Below the pieces are notes generated by a model. It did not search any database. It was given only the letters and a program-made list of their open reading frames with translations, and was not told where the DNA came from. This document shows, one piece after another, positions 8,085 to 16,490 of a stretch of 39,559 bases of DNA (the stretch's first letter is position 1; each line of letters opens with the position of its first letter). The stretch is from Acidimicrobiia bacterium. Its GTDB lineage: Bacteria; Actinomycetota; Acidimicrobiia; Acidimicrobiales; Aldehydirespiratoraceae. Made by a program: the position numbers and the translations under genes. The DNA lies in assembly GCA_003231645.1 (NCBI GenBank), contig QIIW01000018.1:1-39559 (forward strand). Reading direction: 5' to 3'.

Positions 8085-8869
8085 CGTCAGTGCACGATTT
8101 GGAGGCGGCGCTGGGTCGGGCCGGTGGACACCCTCGGTTCATGGCCGGCACCGCCGGCGAGTCGGTTGATCGAGGCCGGCTGGCCGCCAACCTCGCGGCG
8201 ATCGACGCCGAGATCGACGCGCCGCTCCCGAGCCTTCTGGCCAGACTTCTGAAGCGGCTCGGAGTGGGAGATCGGGTGATCCCACTCGTCACCGCAACCC
8301 CCGCGCTGCGTCGGTCGTGGATCGCCGCGGTGGTGGTGGCGCTGCTGTTTGCTCTCAACGCGGCTTCGGGAAGCCCCGGCGAGGGCACCGGCCGCATCGT
8401 GGTGTTCCTCACCATCGCTCCCCTGATTCCCCTGCTCGGAGTGGCGCTCGCGTTCGGCCCGGCCGTCGACCCCACCCACGAAGTGGCGGTCGCCGCTCCG
8501 ATGGACGGATTCCGTCTGTTCCTCGTCAGATCGATCACCGTGTTCTCGGCCGGCGCGGCGATGCTCCTGCTCGGTTCGCTGCTGGTGCCCGCCGGCGGCG
8601 TGGCGAGGATCGGCTGGCTTCTGCCGGCGCTGGCCACAACGGCCGTCACCATGGCCGTCTCCACCCGGTTCGATCCTCGACTCGCCGCCGGCGGGGTGGG
8701 TTCGGCCTGGATCGTGCTCGTCGTGGTCGTGTCACAGGCGGCTGATCCCGCGGCGATGTTCGGTCCCGTCACCCAGGTCGTCTCGGTGGCCATCGCCGTC
8801 GGGGGGTCTGTCGCTTTCGTCAGGCAGCGACGTCACCTCGATGAACTCTCCGTTCCGGGCCCACGATGA
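8081..8869 (+). CDS. Six-TM membrane protein, candidate anti-sigma factor and/or ABC permease
   Basis: A 262-residue protein that I do not recognise as a named family. Residues 1-75 are soluble and charged, ending in an amphipathic stretch (SLLARLLKRLGVGDRV). About six hydrophobic segments follow (near 80-97, 105-127, 145-168, 173-192, 198-214 and 220-240). It contains no cysteine, so the zinc-binding HxxxCxxC motif of common anti-sigma factors is absent. It is joined by ATGA overlaps both to the upstream sigma factor and to the downstream ABC ATPase. From position I infer that it pairs with the ATPase as the membrane subunit of a small ABC-2-like system, and that its N-terminus may bind the sigma factor. 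Confidence 0.65.
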   Translation: MTSVHDLEAALGRAGGHPRFMAGTAGESVDRGRLAANLAAIDAEIDAPLPSLLARLLKRLGVGDRVIPLVTATPALRRSWIAAVVVALLFALNAASGSPGEGTGRIVVFLTIAPLIPLLGVALAFGPAVDPTHEVAVAAPMDGFRLFLVRSITVFSAGAAMLLLGSLLVPAGGVARIGWLLPALATTAVTMAVSTRFDPRLAAGGVGSAWIVLVVVVSQAADPAAMFGPVTQVVSVAIAVGGSVAFVRQRRHLDELSVPGPR

Positions 8870-9711
8870 CCACACCGACGATCACCCTGTCCGGGGTCAC
8901 CCACCGCTACAGCCACGCACCGGTACTCGACGTCGAGAGCCTGATGACGGGAGGGGGTGCCACCGCGATTCTCGGCCCCAACGGGTCGGGCAAGAGCACC
9001 CTGCTGCGCCTCCTGGCCACGCTGTTGGCGACACAGTCGGGTTCGATCCGATTCGACGGTCTCGACCCGTCGGTGCCGATCGAGCGCACGGCAATTCGAC
9101 GTCGGCTCGGCTACGTGGCCCAGAACGACGGCCTGCCGGACCGGATGCGGGTGGCCGAGTACTGCGACTACATCGCCGCTCTCAAGGAGATCGGACCCGA
9201 TCGTCTGCGTCGCCGCTGGACGGCGTGGGTACTCGACCGGGTCGGTCTCGGCGACATGTCCGGTCGACGGATCCGCACCCTCAGCGGAGGTATGAAGAGA
9301 CGCCTCTCGATGGCGCAGGCTCTGCTCGGCGGACCCGACCTGCTGGTGCTTGACGAACCGCTGGCATCGCTGGATGCCGAGCAGCGCGCGGAGATCACCG
9401 GTCTGATCGCCCGGACCGCGAACGATGCCAACATCGTGGTCGCCACCCACCACGCCGACGAACTCGCGTCGGTGTGTGCCCAGGTGGTCGTGCTCGACCA
9501 CGGCCGGGCGGTGTTCTCCGGCCCGCCAGCCGACCTGGCCACGCGCGCCACCGGTCAGGTATGGGAGGCAACGAAGCCGGCCGCCGGAGCAAGCTGCCGG
9601 GCGGTCGGCCCCGGCCGCTTCCATTGCGTGGGCGGCTCGCCCCCTCCCGGTGCCGAACCGGCGAAGCCGACGGTGGCCGACGGATACCTGGTGCTCGTGA
9701 AGCACCATTGA
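8866..9711 (+). CDS. ABC transporter ATP-binding protein
   Basis: A 281-residue ABC ATPase. Walker A is GPNGSGKST (37-45), the signature is LSGGM (139-143), Walker B is LLVLDE (159-164), and the H-loop histidine lies in VATHHADEL. The roughly 60-residue C-terminal extension after FSGPPADLATR resembles the tails of ABC-2-type exporter ATPases, which favours an export or repair role over uptake. It overlaps the upstream membrane protein gene by ATGA. The following FetB-like permease is 34 bp away; pairing with it is possible, since FetA is also an ABC ATPase, but this protein is longer than FetA and closer to the ABC-2 type. Confidence 0.88.
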   Translation: MTTPTITLSGVTHRYSHAPVLDVESLMTGGGATAILGPNGSGKSTLLRLLATLLATQSGSIRFDGLDPSVPIERTAIRRRLGYVAQNDGLPDRMRVAEYCDYIAALKEIGPDRLRRRWTAWVLDRVGLGDMSGRRIRTLSGGMKRRLSMAQALLGGPDLLVLDEPLASLDAEQRAEITGLIARTANDANIVVATHHADELASVCAQVVVLDHGRAVFSGPPADLATRATGQVWEATKPAAGASCRAVGPGRFHCVGGSPPPGAEPAKPTVADGYLVLVKHH

Positions 9712-9745
9712 CGATCCTGCTCGGCCGATGGGCCAGACTTGGCCG

Positions 9746-10552
9746 ATGAGTTCCCAAATCGGTCTGACGGGTGTGGCGATTTCCAGCCTTCTCGTCGCGG
9801 TGGCGGTCGTCATCTCGCTGATCCGGCACCTGGGTCTGGCCGCCGACATGGTCACGGCATCGACACGTGCCTTCGTACAGCTCGTGCTCGTCGGCTTCGC
9901 CCTGCGGCTCGTGGTCGACAAGAACGACCCGATCATCTATGCGTGGGTTTGGATCGTCGTCATGGTTCTGTTCGCCGCCTACACGGTCAGGCGTCGGGCG
10001 CCCGAGGTCAAGGGGGCATTTGCCCTGGCCCTCGCGGCGTTCATCGGCGCGTCGGTGGTCACCCTCGGGGTGTTGTTCGGCCTCGGCGTGTTCGAACTCT
10101 CGGGCCGGACTCTCGTGCCGCTCGGCGGGATGATGGTCGGCAACTCGATGACCGCGATCGTGGTGGTGTCACATCGGGTCATAGCCGAGGTCGACGAGCA
10201 CTCCGATCTCATTCAGGGCCGCGTTGCTCTCGGTGCCACCATCGACGAGGCTCTTCTCCCCCACGTCAGGTCATCGCTGCGGACCGCGTTGATTCCCCAG
10301 ATCGAGACCACCAAGGCGGTGGGCATCGTGTTCCTGCCCGGCGCGATGGTGGGTCTGATCCTCGCCGGTGCCGACCCGGTCGACGCCGTACGGGTGCAGA
10401 CAGCGGTCATGTACCTGATCCTCGGCAGTGTCTCCACCACCACTCTGGTGATGGCCTTCGGCGTGAGCCGGAGGCTGTTTCGACGGGTCCATCGCTCCGG
10501 CCACCGGCTCCGCCGTAACAGTGTCGACCTGATCACCATGACCTTGGGGTGA
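9746..10552 (+). CDS. FetB-like (UPF0014) ABC permease
   Basis: About 268 residues with roughly seven hydrophobic segments. It matches the FetB/YbbM family, whose E. coli member works with FetA in iron export linked to oxidative stress. Typical stretches are TRAFVQLVLVGFALR, the PLGGMMVGNSM core near residue 125, and FLPGAMVGLILAGADP near residue 205. The inner ATG at 9746 is preferred because MSSQIGLTG aligns with the family N-terminus; an in-frame ATG also exists at 9728. Neither has a clear ribosome binding site. The 3' end overlaps the convergent MFS gene by 20 bp. Confidence 0.82.
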   Translation: MSSQIGLTGVAISSLLVAVAVVISLIRHLGLAADMVTASTRAFVQLVLVGFALRLVVDKNDPIIYAWVWIVVMVLFAAYTVRRRAPEVKGAFALALAAFIGASVVTLGVLFGLGVFELSGRTLVPLGGMMVGNSMTAIVVVSHRVIAEVDEHSDLIQGRVALGATIDEALLPHVRSSLRTALIPQIETTKAVGIVFLPGAMVGLILAGADPVDAVRVQTAVMYLILGSVSTTTLVMAFGVSRRLFRRVHRSGHRLRRNSVDLITMTLG

Positions 10553-11768
10553 TCCGGCTGACGCCCGGTCGGGTGTTGGTCTCGCCGACCATCACCACCA
10601 GCCAGACCGTGCCTACGGCGAGAACCACGGCCAGAGCCACCGCGGAAGGGCCGAGACCGATCGCGTCGGCCGACCAGCCGACGATGAGCGGGCCGATGAC
10701 ACGACCGAGGTCCGCCATCAGATTGAAACCGGCGATGAAGGGTGCGGTCGCGTCCGCGGGCGCCAGATCGCTTCCGAGAGTGAGCAACGATCCGGCACTC
10801 AAACCGTTGCCGACTCCTATGACGATTCCGGCCACCACCACGGCGGCGACCGTGTGGGATACACCGAGGAGGAGCAGGCCGACCGCCATGAGCGTGAACG
10901 CCGGGACGATCGCTCGGAGGCGGCCGAAACGGTCCATCACAAACCCGGCCAGAGGGAACAGGAGCAGATCTCCGGCGGTACCCGCGGCCACCAGCGCACC
11001 GACCGCCGCCGGGCTGAGCCCGAGTGATTCGCCGATCAACGGCACGACCACGAACCGGCCCGAGCGAGCCGCCATGACCAGCATCGGGCCCAGTCCGGTG
11101 ATGACGAGGCGCTTGAAATGGCGTCTGATCCCGGCGGCCATGGGGACGGCGGCAAAGTCCGGCTGATCGTTGAAATCGGCCGAGCGACGGTGCGCGGCCA
11201 CGGCCAGCAGCCCGGTTGCCGACAGGACACCACTGAGCACGAACGCCGCGCTGAACCCCGCTACCTCGGCCACCAGGCCACCGAGCAACGGGCCGACCAG
11301 CACCGAGAGGCGGAACGAGCCACCGGCCAGCGACATGACCCGCCCTCGCACTCTCGGGTCGACCCGCCGTGTGATGTATATCTGGCGTGACTGGCCGACA
11401 CCGACCGTTCCGAATCCGTAGACGATTCGGAACGCCACCAGCACGAGGACCGCGGTGCTCAGACCCAGTGCGGCAGCGGTGAGCGCCATTGTGACGATGG
11501 AAACGACCAGGAGAAGGTCTTCGCCTCGACGATGAGCGAGGGTACCGGCGGGGATACCGCCGAGTACCGAACCCATGCCGGCCGCGGCCAGAATCACCGA
11601 CACCGCCGTGAAGCTCAGCCCGTGGACGCGCAGGTAGAGCGGCAGGATCGGAAGCAGCACGCCGGTGCCGATTCCACTGGCCAGCCACGGCAGATAGACC
11701 GGCAGCGCGAGCGAGCGCACCACCGGACCGAGCGGCGCGATCACGTCGGGGTTTTCAGCGGAGTGCAT
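10533..11768 (-). CDS. MFS transporter
   Basis: A 411-residue major facilitator with about twelve hydrophobic segments in two halves. The first half has the loop AGTLAHRRGEDLLL (motif A-like position, near residue 75), and TRRVDPRVRGRVMSLAGGSFRL follows TM4. The second half has GFVMDRFGRLRAI near residue 257, again a motif-A-like GxxxDRxGR(R/K). It looks like a drug or small-molecule efflux member; the substrate is unknown. It is the last gene of a minus-strand operon with a MaoC dehydratase (4 bp upstream) and a HAD phosphatase. Confidence 0.85.
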   Translation of the reverse strand: MHSAENPDVIAPLGPVVRSLALPVYLPWLASGIGTGVLLPILPLYLRVHGLSFTAVSVILAAAGMGSVLGGIPAGTLAHRRGEDLLLVVSIVTMALTAAALGLSTAVLVLVAFRIVYGFGTVGVGQSRQIYITRRVDPRVRGRVMSLAGGSFRLSVLVGPLLGGLVAEVAGFSAAFVLSGVLSATGLLAVAAHRRSADFNDQPDFAAVPMAAGIRRHFKRLVITGLGPMLVMAARSGRFVVVPLIGESLGLSPAAVGALVAAGTAGDLLLFPLAGFVMDRFGRLRAIVPAFTLMAVGLLLLGVSHTVAAVVVAGIVIGVGNGLSAGSLLTLGSDLAPADATAPFIAGFNLMADLGRVIGPLIVGWSADAIGLGPSAVALAVVLAVGTVWLVVMVGETNTRPGVSRITPRSW

Positions 11769-11772
11769 CGGA

Positions 11773-12771
11773 TCAGGGGCGGGGCGCGGTGAGAACGATC
11801 ACCGTCCAGTCGAGGATCGGGTCGCCACCGGCCGGCGAGTCGACACGATGGGCCGACGCCTCGACGTTCACCGCCAACAGCCGCGCCGCCTGGATGTCGA
11901 GCGAATCGACGAGTGTGTGACGAAACGACAGCAGATCACCCTCGAACGCCGGGCCGGTGTGGTTGCACTCCTGCCAGCCCAGCACGGTCGCCATGGCCGC
12001 CACCACCCGTGTCAACGATGCCTGGGCGAGGCCGACGACATGACCGCCGTAGACAAGGCGCTCCGGGTAGGGCGACTGGCCGGCATCACGGTGGATCATC
12101 GCCAGGTTGTGGGTGATCCTGGCCAGTGCGGTGGCGCCGTCGATGACGTCGCGGGTCGGATCGGTGATCGTGTCGCCCGTGGCCCAGGCCGAGGCCGTGC
12201 CCAGGAGGTCGAGGTGCCATCCGGTGGGTATGAGCTCGACGAACGAGTCGAGGTTCAGCGGGGCGGACGCACCGAGGTCGTCGCCGTGGCCGGGCAGCGA
12301 GTCGCCGACGGTGGGCAGTATCGGGCAACGCTGATAGACCACGGCGGGGTGCCCGGCGGCCGTGGTGACGATGTCGACGAGTACCTTGCCGCGAGGGCGA
12401 CGACCCGGCTTGTCGAGCGAGTCCGCCATTGCGGCGACGGTGACTGTGGTGGCAACGGTGTCGCCGATGAACACCGGTTCGACCAGCCGGAGATCGCGGT
12501 AGAAGAGGTTGGCGACGGCCCGACGGCTGACGGTGGTGCTCTGACCGATCGACATCTGCGTGACGAGTCCCGGGCTGGCGAGCAATCGCGGTGAGCCGGT
12601 GACGGCGCGACACAATTCGGCGTCGAGGCACAGCGCCAGCCGTTCGCCGACCACCGACTGGTAGAACGCGGCGACGCCCGGGTCGATGGTGACACCCGGC
12701 TGACTCGGCAGACGGTCGCCAACGCTCAAGCGGTCGTAGAACGGTCCGTCGAGGGGTATGGCATCGAGCAT
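11773..12771 (-). CDS. MaoC-family double-hotdog acyl dehydratase
   Basis: A 332-residue protein with two tandem hotdog-like halves. The first half has FYDRLSVGDRL near the N-terminus and the EPVFIGDTV motif near residue 97. The second half has DVIDGATALARITHNLAMIHRD (about 216-237) and RLVYGGHVVGLAQ, followed by EGDLLSFRHTL. These are marks of MaoC-type enoyl-CoA hydratases and of the mesaconyl/beta-methylmalyl-CoA dehydratase group. The acyl-CoA substrate is not predictable. It starts 9 bp after the HAD gene and ends 4 bp before the MFS gene, so the three are likely one transcript. Confidence 0.8.
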   Translation of the reverse strand: MLDAIPLDGPFYDRLSVGDRLPSQPGVTIDPGVAAFYQSVVGERLALCLDAELCRAVTGSPRLLASPGLVTQMSIGQSTTVSRRAVANLFYRDLRLVEPVFIGDTVATTVTVAAMADSLDKPGRRPRGKVLVDIVTTAAGHPAVVYQRCPILPTVGDSLPGHGDDLGASAPLNLDSFVELIPTGWHLDLLGTASAWATGDTITDPTRDVIDGATALARITHNLAMIHRDAGQSPYPERLVYGGHVVGLAQASLTRVVAAMATVLGWQECNHTGPAFEGDLLSFRHTLVDSLDIQAARLLAVNVEASAHRVDSPAGGDPILDWTVIVLTAPRP

Positions 12772-12780
12772 GCGGCGAAA

Positions 12781-13500
12781 CTACTTCGATGCCTGACCGA
12801 GCACGAGATCGCCGACTTCGACGATGTCGCTGATCCACACGTCTGCGCTGCGACCGAGGATCGCCGATGGCCCGACGTAGACCGTGATGGCACCGGCGAT
12901 CCGACCGGCCTCGATGTCGTGACCGGAGTCGCCGACCATCGCCAGTGCAGCCGGTTCGACGCCCAGAGCCTGTGCGATGCCGATCACCATGCCGGGCCCG
13001 GGTTTGGCACCGTGGCCCGAGTCGTAGCCGATCACCGACGCGAACAGGTCGGTCCAGCCCAGGCCGGCGACCTGACGGCGAGCCGACGATTCCGAGTCGT
13101 TGGTGGCGAGGCCGACCGGCAGCTCGGCTTCCCTCAATCGTCGTAGGAGCGCCTCGGCCCCCTCTACCGCGACCACGGTCTTGTCGATGATCTCGGCGAG
13201 ACGTTCCTCGATCTCGTAGAGAAATGCCGGGTCGCCCCTCTCGTGCCCGAACCACGGCGCCAGGCACGCCGCCACCGCGGCGTTGGTGTCGGCCACCACC
13301 GGCGACGAATCGGTGAGCGTGCCCGCGTCGAGGTCGTAGCCGACGGCCTCCGCCGCACCCGCGAGGGTGGCCCGGTCATCGCCGCAGAGTTCGGTGAGCA
13401 GGCGTTCGATCACCGGGTCCCAGGTGCGGTGGAAGTCGACGAGGGTTCCGTCCTTGTCGAACACCACCGCCTCGACGTGGGTGAGGTCAGCCGGACTCAT
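12781..13500 (-). CDS. HAD-superfamily phosphatase, phosphoglycolate phosphatase-like
   Basis: A 239-residue HAD hydrolase, subfamily I. Motif I is FDKDGTL (Asp15 nucleophile, Asp17 acid), motif II is LATNDSES near residue 141, motif III Lys lies in GAKPGPGM, and motif IV is VGDSGHDIEAGRIAG near residue 197. A helical cap domain lies between motifs I and II. Substrates of this group are small phosphorylated metabolites. A TAGGGT box ends 8 nt before the ATG, with no ribosome binding site, suggesting leaderless expression of the operon HAD-MaoC-MFS. Confidence 0.82.
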   Translation of the reverse strand: MSPADLTHVEAVVFDKDGTLVDFHRTWDPVIERLLTELCGDDRATLAGAAEAVGYDLDAGTLTDSSPVVADTNAAVAACLAPWFGHERGDPAFLYEIEERLAEIIDKTVVAVEGAEALLRRLREAELPVGLATNDSESSARRQVAGLGWTDLFASVIGYDSGHGAKPGPGMVIGIAQALGVEPAALAMVGDSGHDIEAGRIAGAITVYVGPSAILGRSADVWISDIVEVGDLVLGQASK

Positions 13501-13508
13501 GGTGGCCG

Positions 13509-13514
13509 ACCCTA
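13509..13514 (-). promoter_or_regulatory. Possible leaderless -10 box (TAGGGT)
   Basis: On the minus strand TAGGGT is followed by 8 nt and then the HAD-phosphatase ATG at 13500. It matches TANNNT, and no Shine-Dalgarno sequence is present. It would drive the three-gene minus-strand operon. Confidence 0.4.
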
Positions 13515-13546
13515 GCGGTGGGCGGAGCCGGGCTCTGCTCGATCGC

Positions 13547-14368
13547 CTACGGCTTGCGGGCGATCACGAACTGGTGGTCGTTGCGGAATCGGTAGATCCC
13601 GCGATCATCGCGACAATGCTCGATCGCGGCGAGCACGTCGCTCCTGATCGCATCGACGTCGCCGAATCTCAGGGCCGGTACGGCCGGACCGACGCTCGAC
13701 AAGGCCCGCCAGGCAATCTCGGCGTCGGGCCACTCGACGACCGAGATCCGCCGGCCGCGCTCCACCACCTCGAACCCGGACCGCTCCAGCATCTGCTCAG
13801 CCACGCCGGGCACGCTTGTGTCGTTGAGCCGCTTCATCGAGCCGAAGTGCGCTTTCGGGGAGCGAAGGGCGAACACCCTGAAGCAGTCGCGCAAGTCGAG
13901 CGGTCGACCGTTCCCCCAGAAGCTGATACCGATCATTGCCTCGCGTCGGAGCACACGGAATGCTTCGTCCAACGCATCCCCACAACCTCCCCAGATTCCG
14001 TTGATCGATACGACGGCATCGAATCTCGGCTCTTTCCACGGCAGGTCGAACATCGACCCCAGGTGGAACTCCGCTTCTGGGGTGCGGAGCCGGGCAACCT
14101 CGATCAGGTCGGCCGACGCGTCGACGCCGACGCACCGCGCACCCATGGCGACGGCGTGACTCGCCACGAGCCCCGAACCACAGGCCAGATCGAGTATTTC
14201 CATTCCCTCCCTCATCTCGATCCGCTCGAAGATCGCGGTCATCACCTGCACGGCGTAGTGCTCGAAGAGACACGACCAGTCGTTGGCAGAACGCCCCCAC
14301 GCCTCGCCGGCCTCCTGCCAGTCGTGGGTTTGTCGGCTTTCATCACTCACATCGGTATCGGCTTTCAT
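13547..14368 (-). CDS. SAM-dependent methyltransferase
   Basis: A 273-residue class I methyltransferase. Motif I is ILDLACGSG (58-66), followed by the acidic end of strand 2 in CVGVDAS, and FDAVVSINGIWG is the strand-4 motif. The C-terminal half carries the substrate-recognition helices; the substrate is unknown. The start at 14368 (MKADTDV) is chosen because GACGAGG lies 9 nt upstream. A longer in-frame GTG at 14392 is possible. It is divergent from the OsmC gene and 46 bp downstream of the HAD gene on the same strand but oriented as a separate unit. Confidence 0.82.
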   Translation of the reverse strand: MKADTDVSDESRQTHDWQEAGEAWGRSANDWSCLFEHYAVQVMTAIFERIEMREGMEILDLACGSGLVASHAVAMGARCVGVDASADLIEVARLRTPEAEFHLGSMFDLPWKEPRFDAVVSINGIWGGCGDALDEAFRVLRREAMIGISFWGNGRPLDLRDCFRVFALRSPKAHFGSMKRLNDTSVPGVAEQMLERSGFEVVERGRRISVVEWPDAEIAWRALSSVGPAVPALRFGDVDAIRSDVLAAIEHCRDDRGIYRFRNDHQFVIARKP

Positions 14369-14547
14369 GCCGACCATCCTCGTCTCGGTCACGGGCCGAG
14401 GTCCTGAAGATCACATGAAGACTGGCCTACTTCGACAGATGACGAGATCCCCATACGTTCTTCAGGACTTCTGGCGCTTCGACCACCAATGATGCCTCGG
14501 GCGATCAACCCCACCGTCCGGATCACGGGCAGTCAAGGAGACACACG

Positions 14548-15111
14548 ATGACCACCACCGAATCCCCCACCGTCGACAACGGCGTCAACGTGGAGGCCCT
14601 GCTGGGGGCTCGACAGGCTCTGACCGATGCGCCCGAGGCTGCCCAGTTCCAATGGAGGGCCACCTGCGAATGGGTCAACGGCACCCACAGCCGCTCGGTG
14701 ATCCACGAATTCTCCGGTTTGGGCCAGGAGCAACAGCACCGCACCGCGTACTCGATCGACGCCGACCATCCGGAGATCTTCGCATCCGCGGACAACGGCG
14801 CCACCCCGCCGGAGATAGCGCTTGTGGCCCTGGCGTCGTGTATCACCGCGGGTGTCGCGACCGTCGCCACCCATCGCGGCATTCAGCTCCGAAGCGTCAA
14901 GGCCAATGTCCGAGCCGGGATGGACCTGCAGGGCATCCTGGGCATCGACGGCGACGTCCGCAACGGCTTCAACGGCATCAAGATCACCTACGAGATCGAC
15001 TCCGACGCCTCCAAGGCCGACATCGAAGCCCTCGTGGCCCAAGCCCAGAAGCGGTCAGCCGTGTTCGACGCCATCGCCAACCCCACCACCATCGCGGTCG
15101 AGGTCATCTGA
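14548..15111 (+). CDS. OsmC-family protein
   Basis: A 187-residue OsmC/Ohr-fold protein. The central helix carries EIALVALASCITAG with Cys98, matching the first peroxidatic-type cysteine of the family. The C-terminal segment reads RSAVFDAIANPTTI where classical OsmC/Ohr proteins have the second cysteine (VCP motif), and that cysteine is missing here. It may therefore not be a two-cysteine peroxidase. The ATG follows AAGGAG at about 14535. A flavin monooxygenase-like gene starts 53 bp downstream on the same strand, so the two probably form a redox pair. Confidence 0.85.
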   Translation: MTTTESPTVDNGVNVEALLGARQALTDAPEAAQFQWRATCEWVNGTHSRSVIHEFSGLGQEQQHRTAYSIDADHPEIFASADNGATPPEIALVALASCITAGVATVATHRGIQLRSVKANVRAGMDLQGILGIDGDVRNGFNGIKITYEIDSDASKADIEALVAQAQKRSAVFDAIANPTTIAVEVI

Positions 15112-15164
15112 GGACCGACGGCACGGCCGGTTCCCGTTCGACGACAGGCAGGAATGGAGATCTC

Positions 15165-16490
15165 ATGAGAGTGTCGGTGGTGGTCATCGGTGCGGGCCCG
15201 GCCGGCTTGGCGATGAGTAGTCGGCTCACGGCCAAGTCAATCGATCACGTGGTGTTGGAACGAGGTGAGGTGGCCCACTCATGGCACGCCGAGAGGTGGG
15301 ACTCACTCAGACTTCTCACCCCGAACTGGATGCGTCGACTACCCGGATCCGGATACACCGGCGGCGATCCCGACGGGTTCTCGACCAAGGACGAGACGAT
15401 CGAGTTCCTCGGGCGGTACCAGAAGCAGATCGACGCCCCGCTGCTCCCGGGAGTCACGGTGAAGGGCGTGAGAGCCGCCGACCCGGGATTCGAGGTCGTG
15501 ACCGATCAAGGGCCATGGGAGTGCGAGGCGGTCGTGGCCGCAACCGGCGGCATGACCGAACCCAGAGTGCCCGAGTTGTCCTCCGCCCTGCCGCCGGGAA
15601 TCCGCCAGTTGAACGCCTTGGAGTATCGCAACCCCGGCCAGATCGACGAGGGCGAGGTCCTGGTGGTGGGCGCAGCCGCGTCGGGGACCCAGATCGCCCA
15701 CGAACTCCAAGTCGCCGGGAGACAGGTGACGATCGCCGTGGGTGGCCATGTCCGGTTGCCACGCACATATCGGGGCCGCGACATCTATTGGTGGATGAAC
15801 GAGATCGGACGGCTGGAGGAGCGATGGGACGAGGTCGACGACATCGGCCGAGCTCGGCTGGTGCCATCTCCTCAACTCACCGGAACCGATGATCGAAGAA
15901 CCCTCGACCTCAACGCGCTCATCGACATCGGTGTCGAGCCCGTCGCCAAGCTGATGGCTGTCAACGGACGGCGAGCGCAGTTCTCGGGCTCTTTTGCCAA
16001 CCTTGTCGCCGGCGCCGACCTGAAGCAGAACCGTCTGCTCGCCGAGATCGACGCACATGTCGCGGAGCGGGGCCTCGACGACGTCTTCGGGGCCGCCACC
16101 CGGCCCGAACCGACGCGGGTCGCCACCGCGGCCACCGAACTCGACGTCTCCAGGTTCTCAACCGTGATCTGGGCCACCGGCAACCGTCCCACGTGGCCGT
16201 GGCTCGACCCGGCTGCGTTCGATCATCGCCGCCGTGTCATACACGACGGAGGGGTCGGAGCAATTCCGGGACTCTATTTCCTCGGGCTTCCGTTCCTGCG
16301 ACGACGCCTGTCGAGTTTCATCGATGGGATCGGCCGCGACTCCGGCGAGTTGGTCGAGCACCTCCACGCCCATCTCGACCAGCTGGCGACTCACCGGGAA
16401 TCGATCCCCGGTGTCCCGGGGCTTTCGAGTTCAGTCCGCACGCCCGAGAAGAGCGTTGCTCGTGCTGTGAACCAGCTCGGCCAGCGGTAG
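15165..16490 (+). CDS. FAD-dependent oxidoreductase, flavin monooxygenase-like
   Basis: A 441-residue two-dinucleotide-binding flavoprotein. The N-terminal FAD Rossmann motif is VIGAGPAGLAMSS (8-20), WDSLRLLTPNW follows, an ATGG motif lies near residue 127, and a second nucleotide-binding motif VVGAAASGTQIAHEL (about 168-182) should bind NADPH. A late WATGNRP motif closes the FAD domain. This layout is that of CzcO/flavin-monooxygenase-like enzymes. The substrate is unknown. The start has GGAG about 8 nt upstream. Its last 60 bp overlap tail-to-tail with the convergent regulator gene. Confidence 0.85.
   Translation: MRVSVVVIGAGPAGLAMSSRLTAKSIDHVVLERGEVAHSWHAERWDSLRLLTPNWMRRLPGSGYTGGDPDGFSTKDETIEFLGRYQKQIDAPLLPGVTVKGVRAADPGFEVVTDQGPWECEAVVAATGGMTEPRVPELSSALPPGIRQLNALEYRNPGQIDEGEVLVVGAAASGTQIAHELQVAGRQVTIAVGGHVRLPRTYRGRDIYWWMNEIGRLEERWDEVDDIGRARLVPSPQLTGTDDRRTLDLNALIDIGVEPVAKLMAVNGRRAQFSGSFANLVAGADLKQNRLLAEIDAHVAERGLDDVFGAATRPEPTRVATAATELDVSRFSTVIWATGNRPTWPWLDPAAFDHRRRVIHDGGVGAIPGLYFLGLPFLRRRLSSFIDGIGRDSGELVEHLHAHLDQLATHRESIPGVPGLSSSVRTPEKSVARAVNQLGQR

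Noticed and set aside
8866..10552. Calling the ABC ATPase and FetB-like gene a FetAB pair
   Set aside because: The ATPase is longer than FetA, has an ABC-2-type C-terminal tail and is coupled to the preceding membrane protein, so pairing is uncertain.
14393..14547. Search for a short gene or RNA in the divergent gap
   Set aside because: No tRNA-like fold, no coding signal; only the OsmC ribosome binding site is visible.
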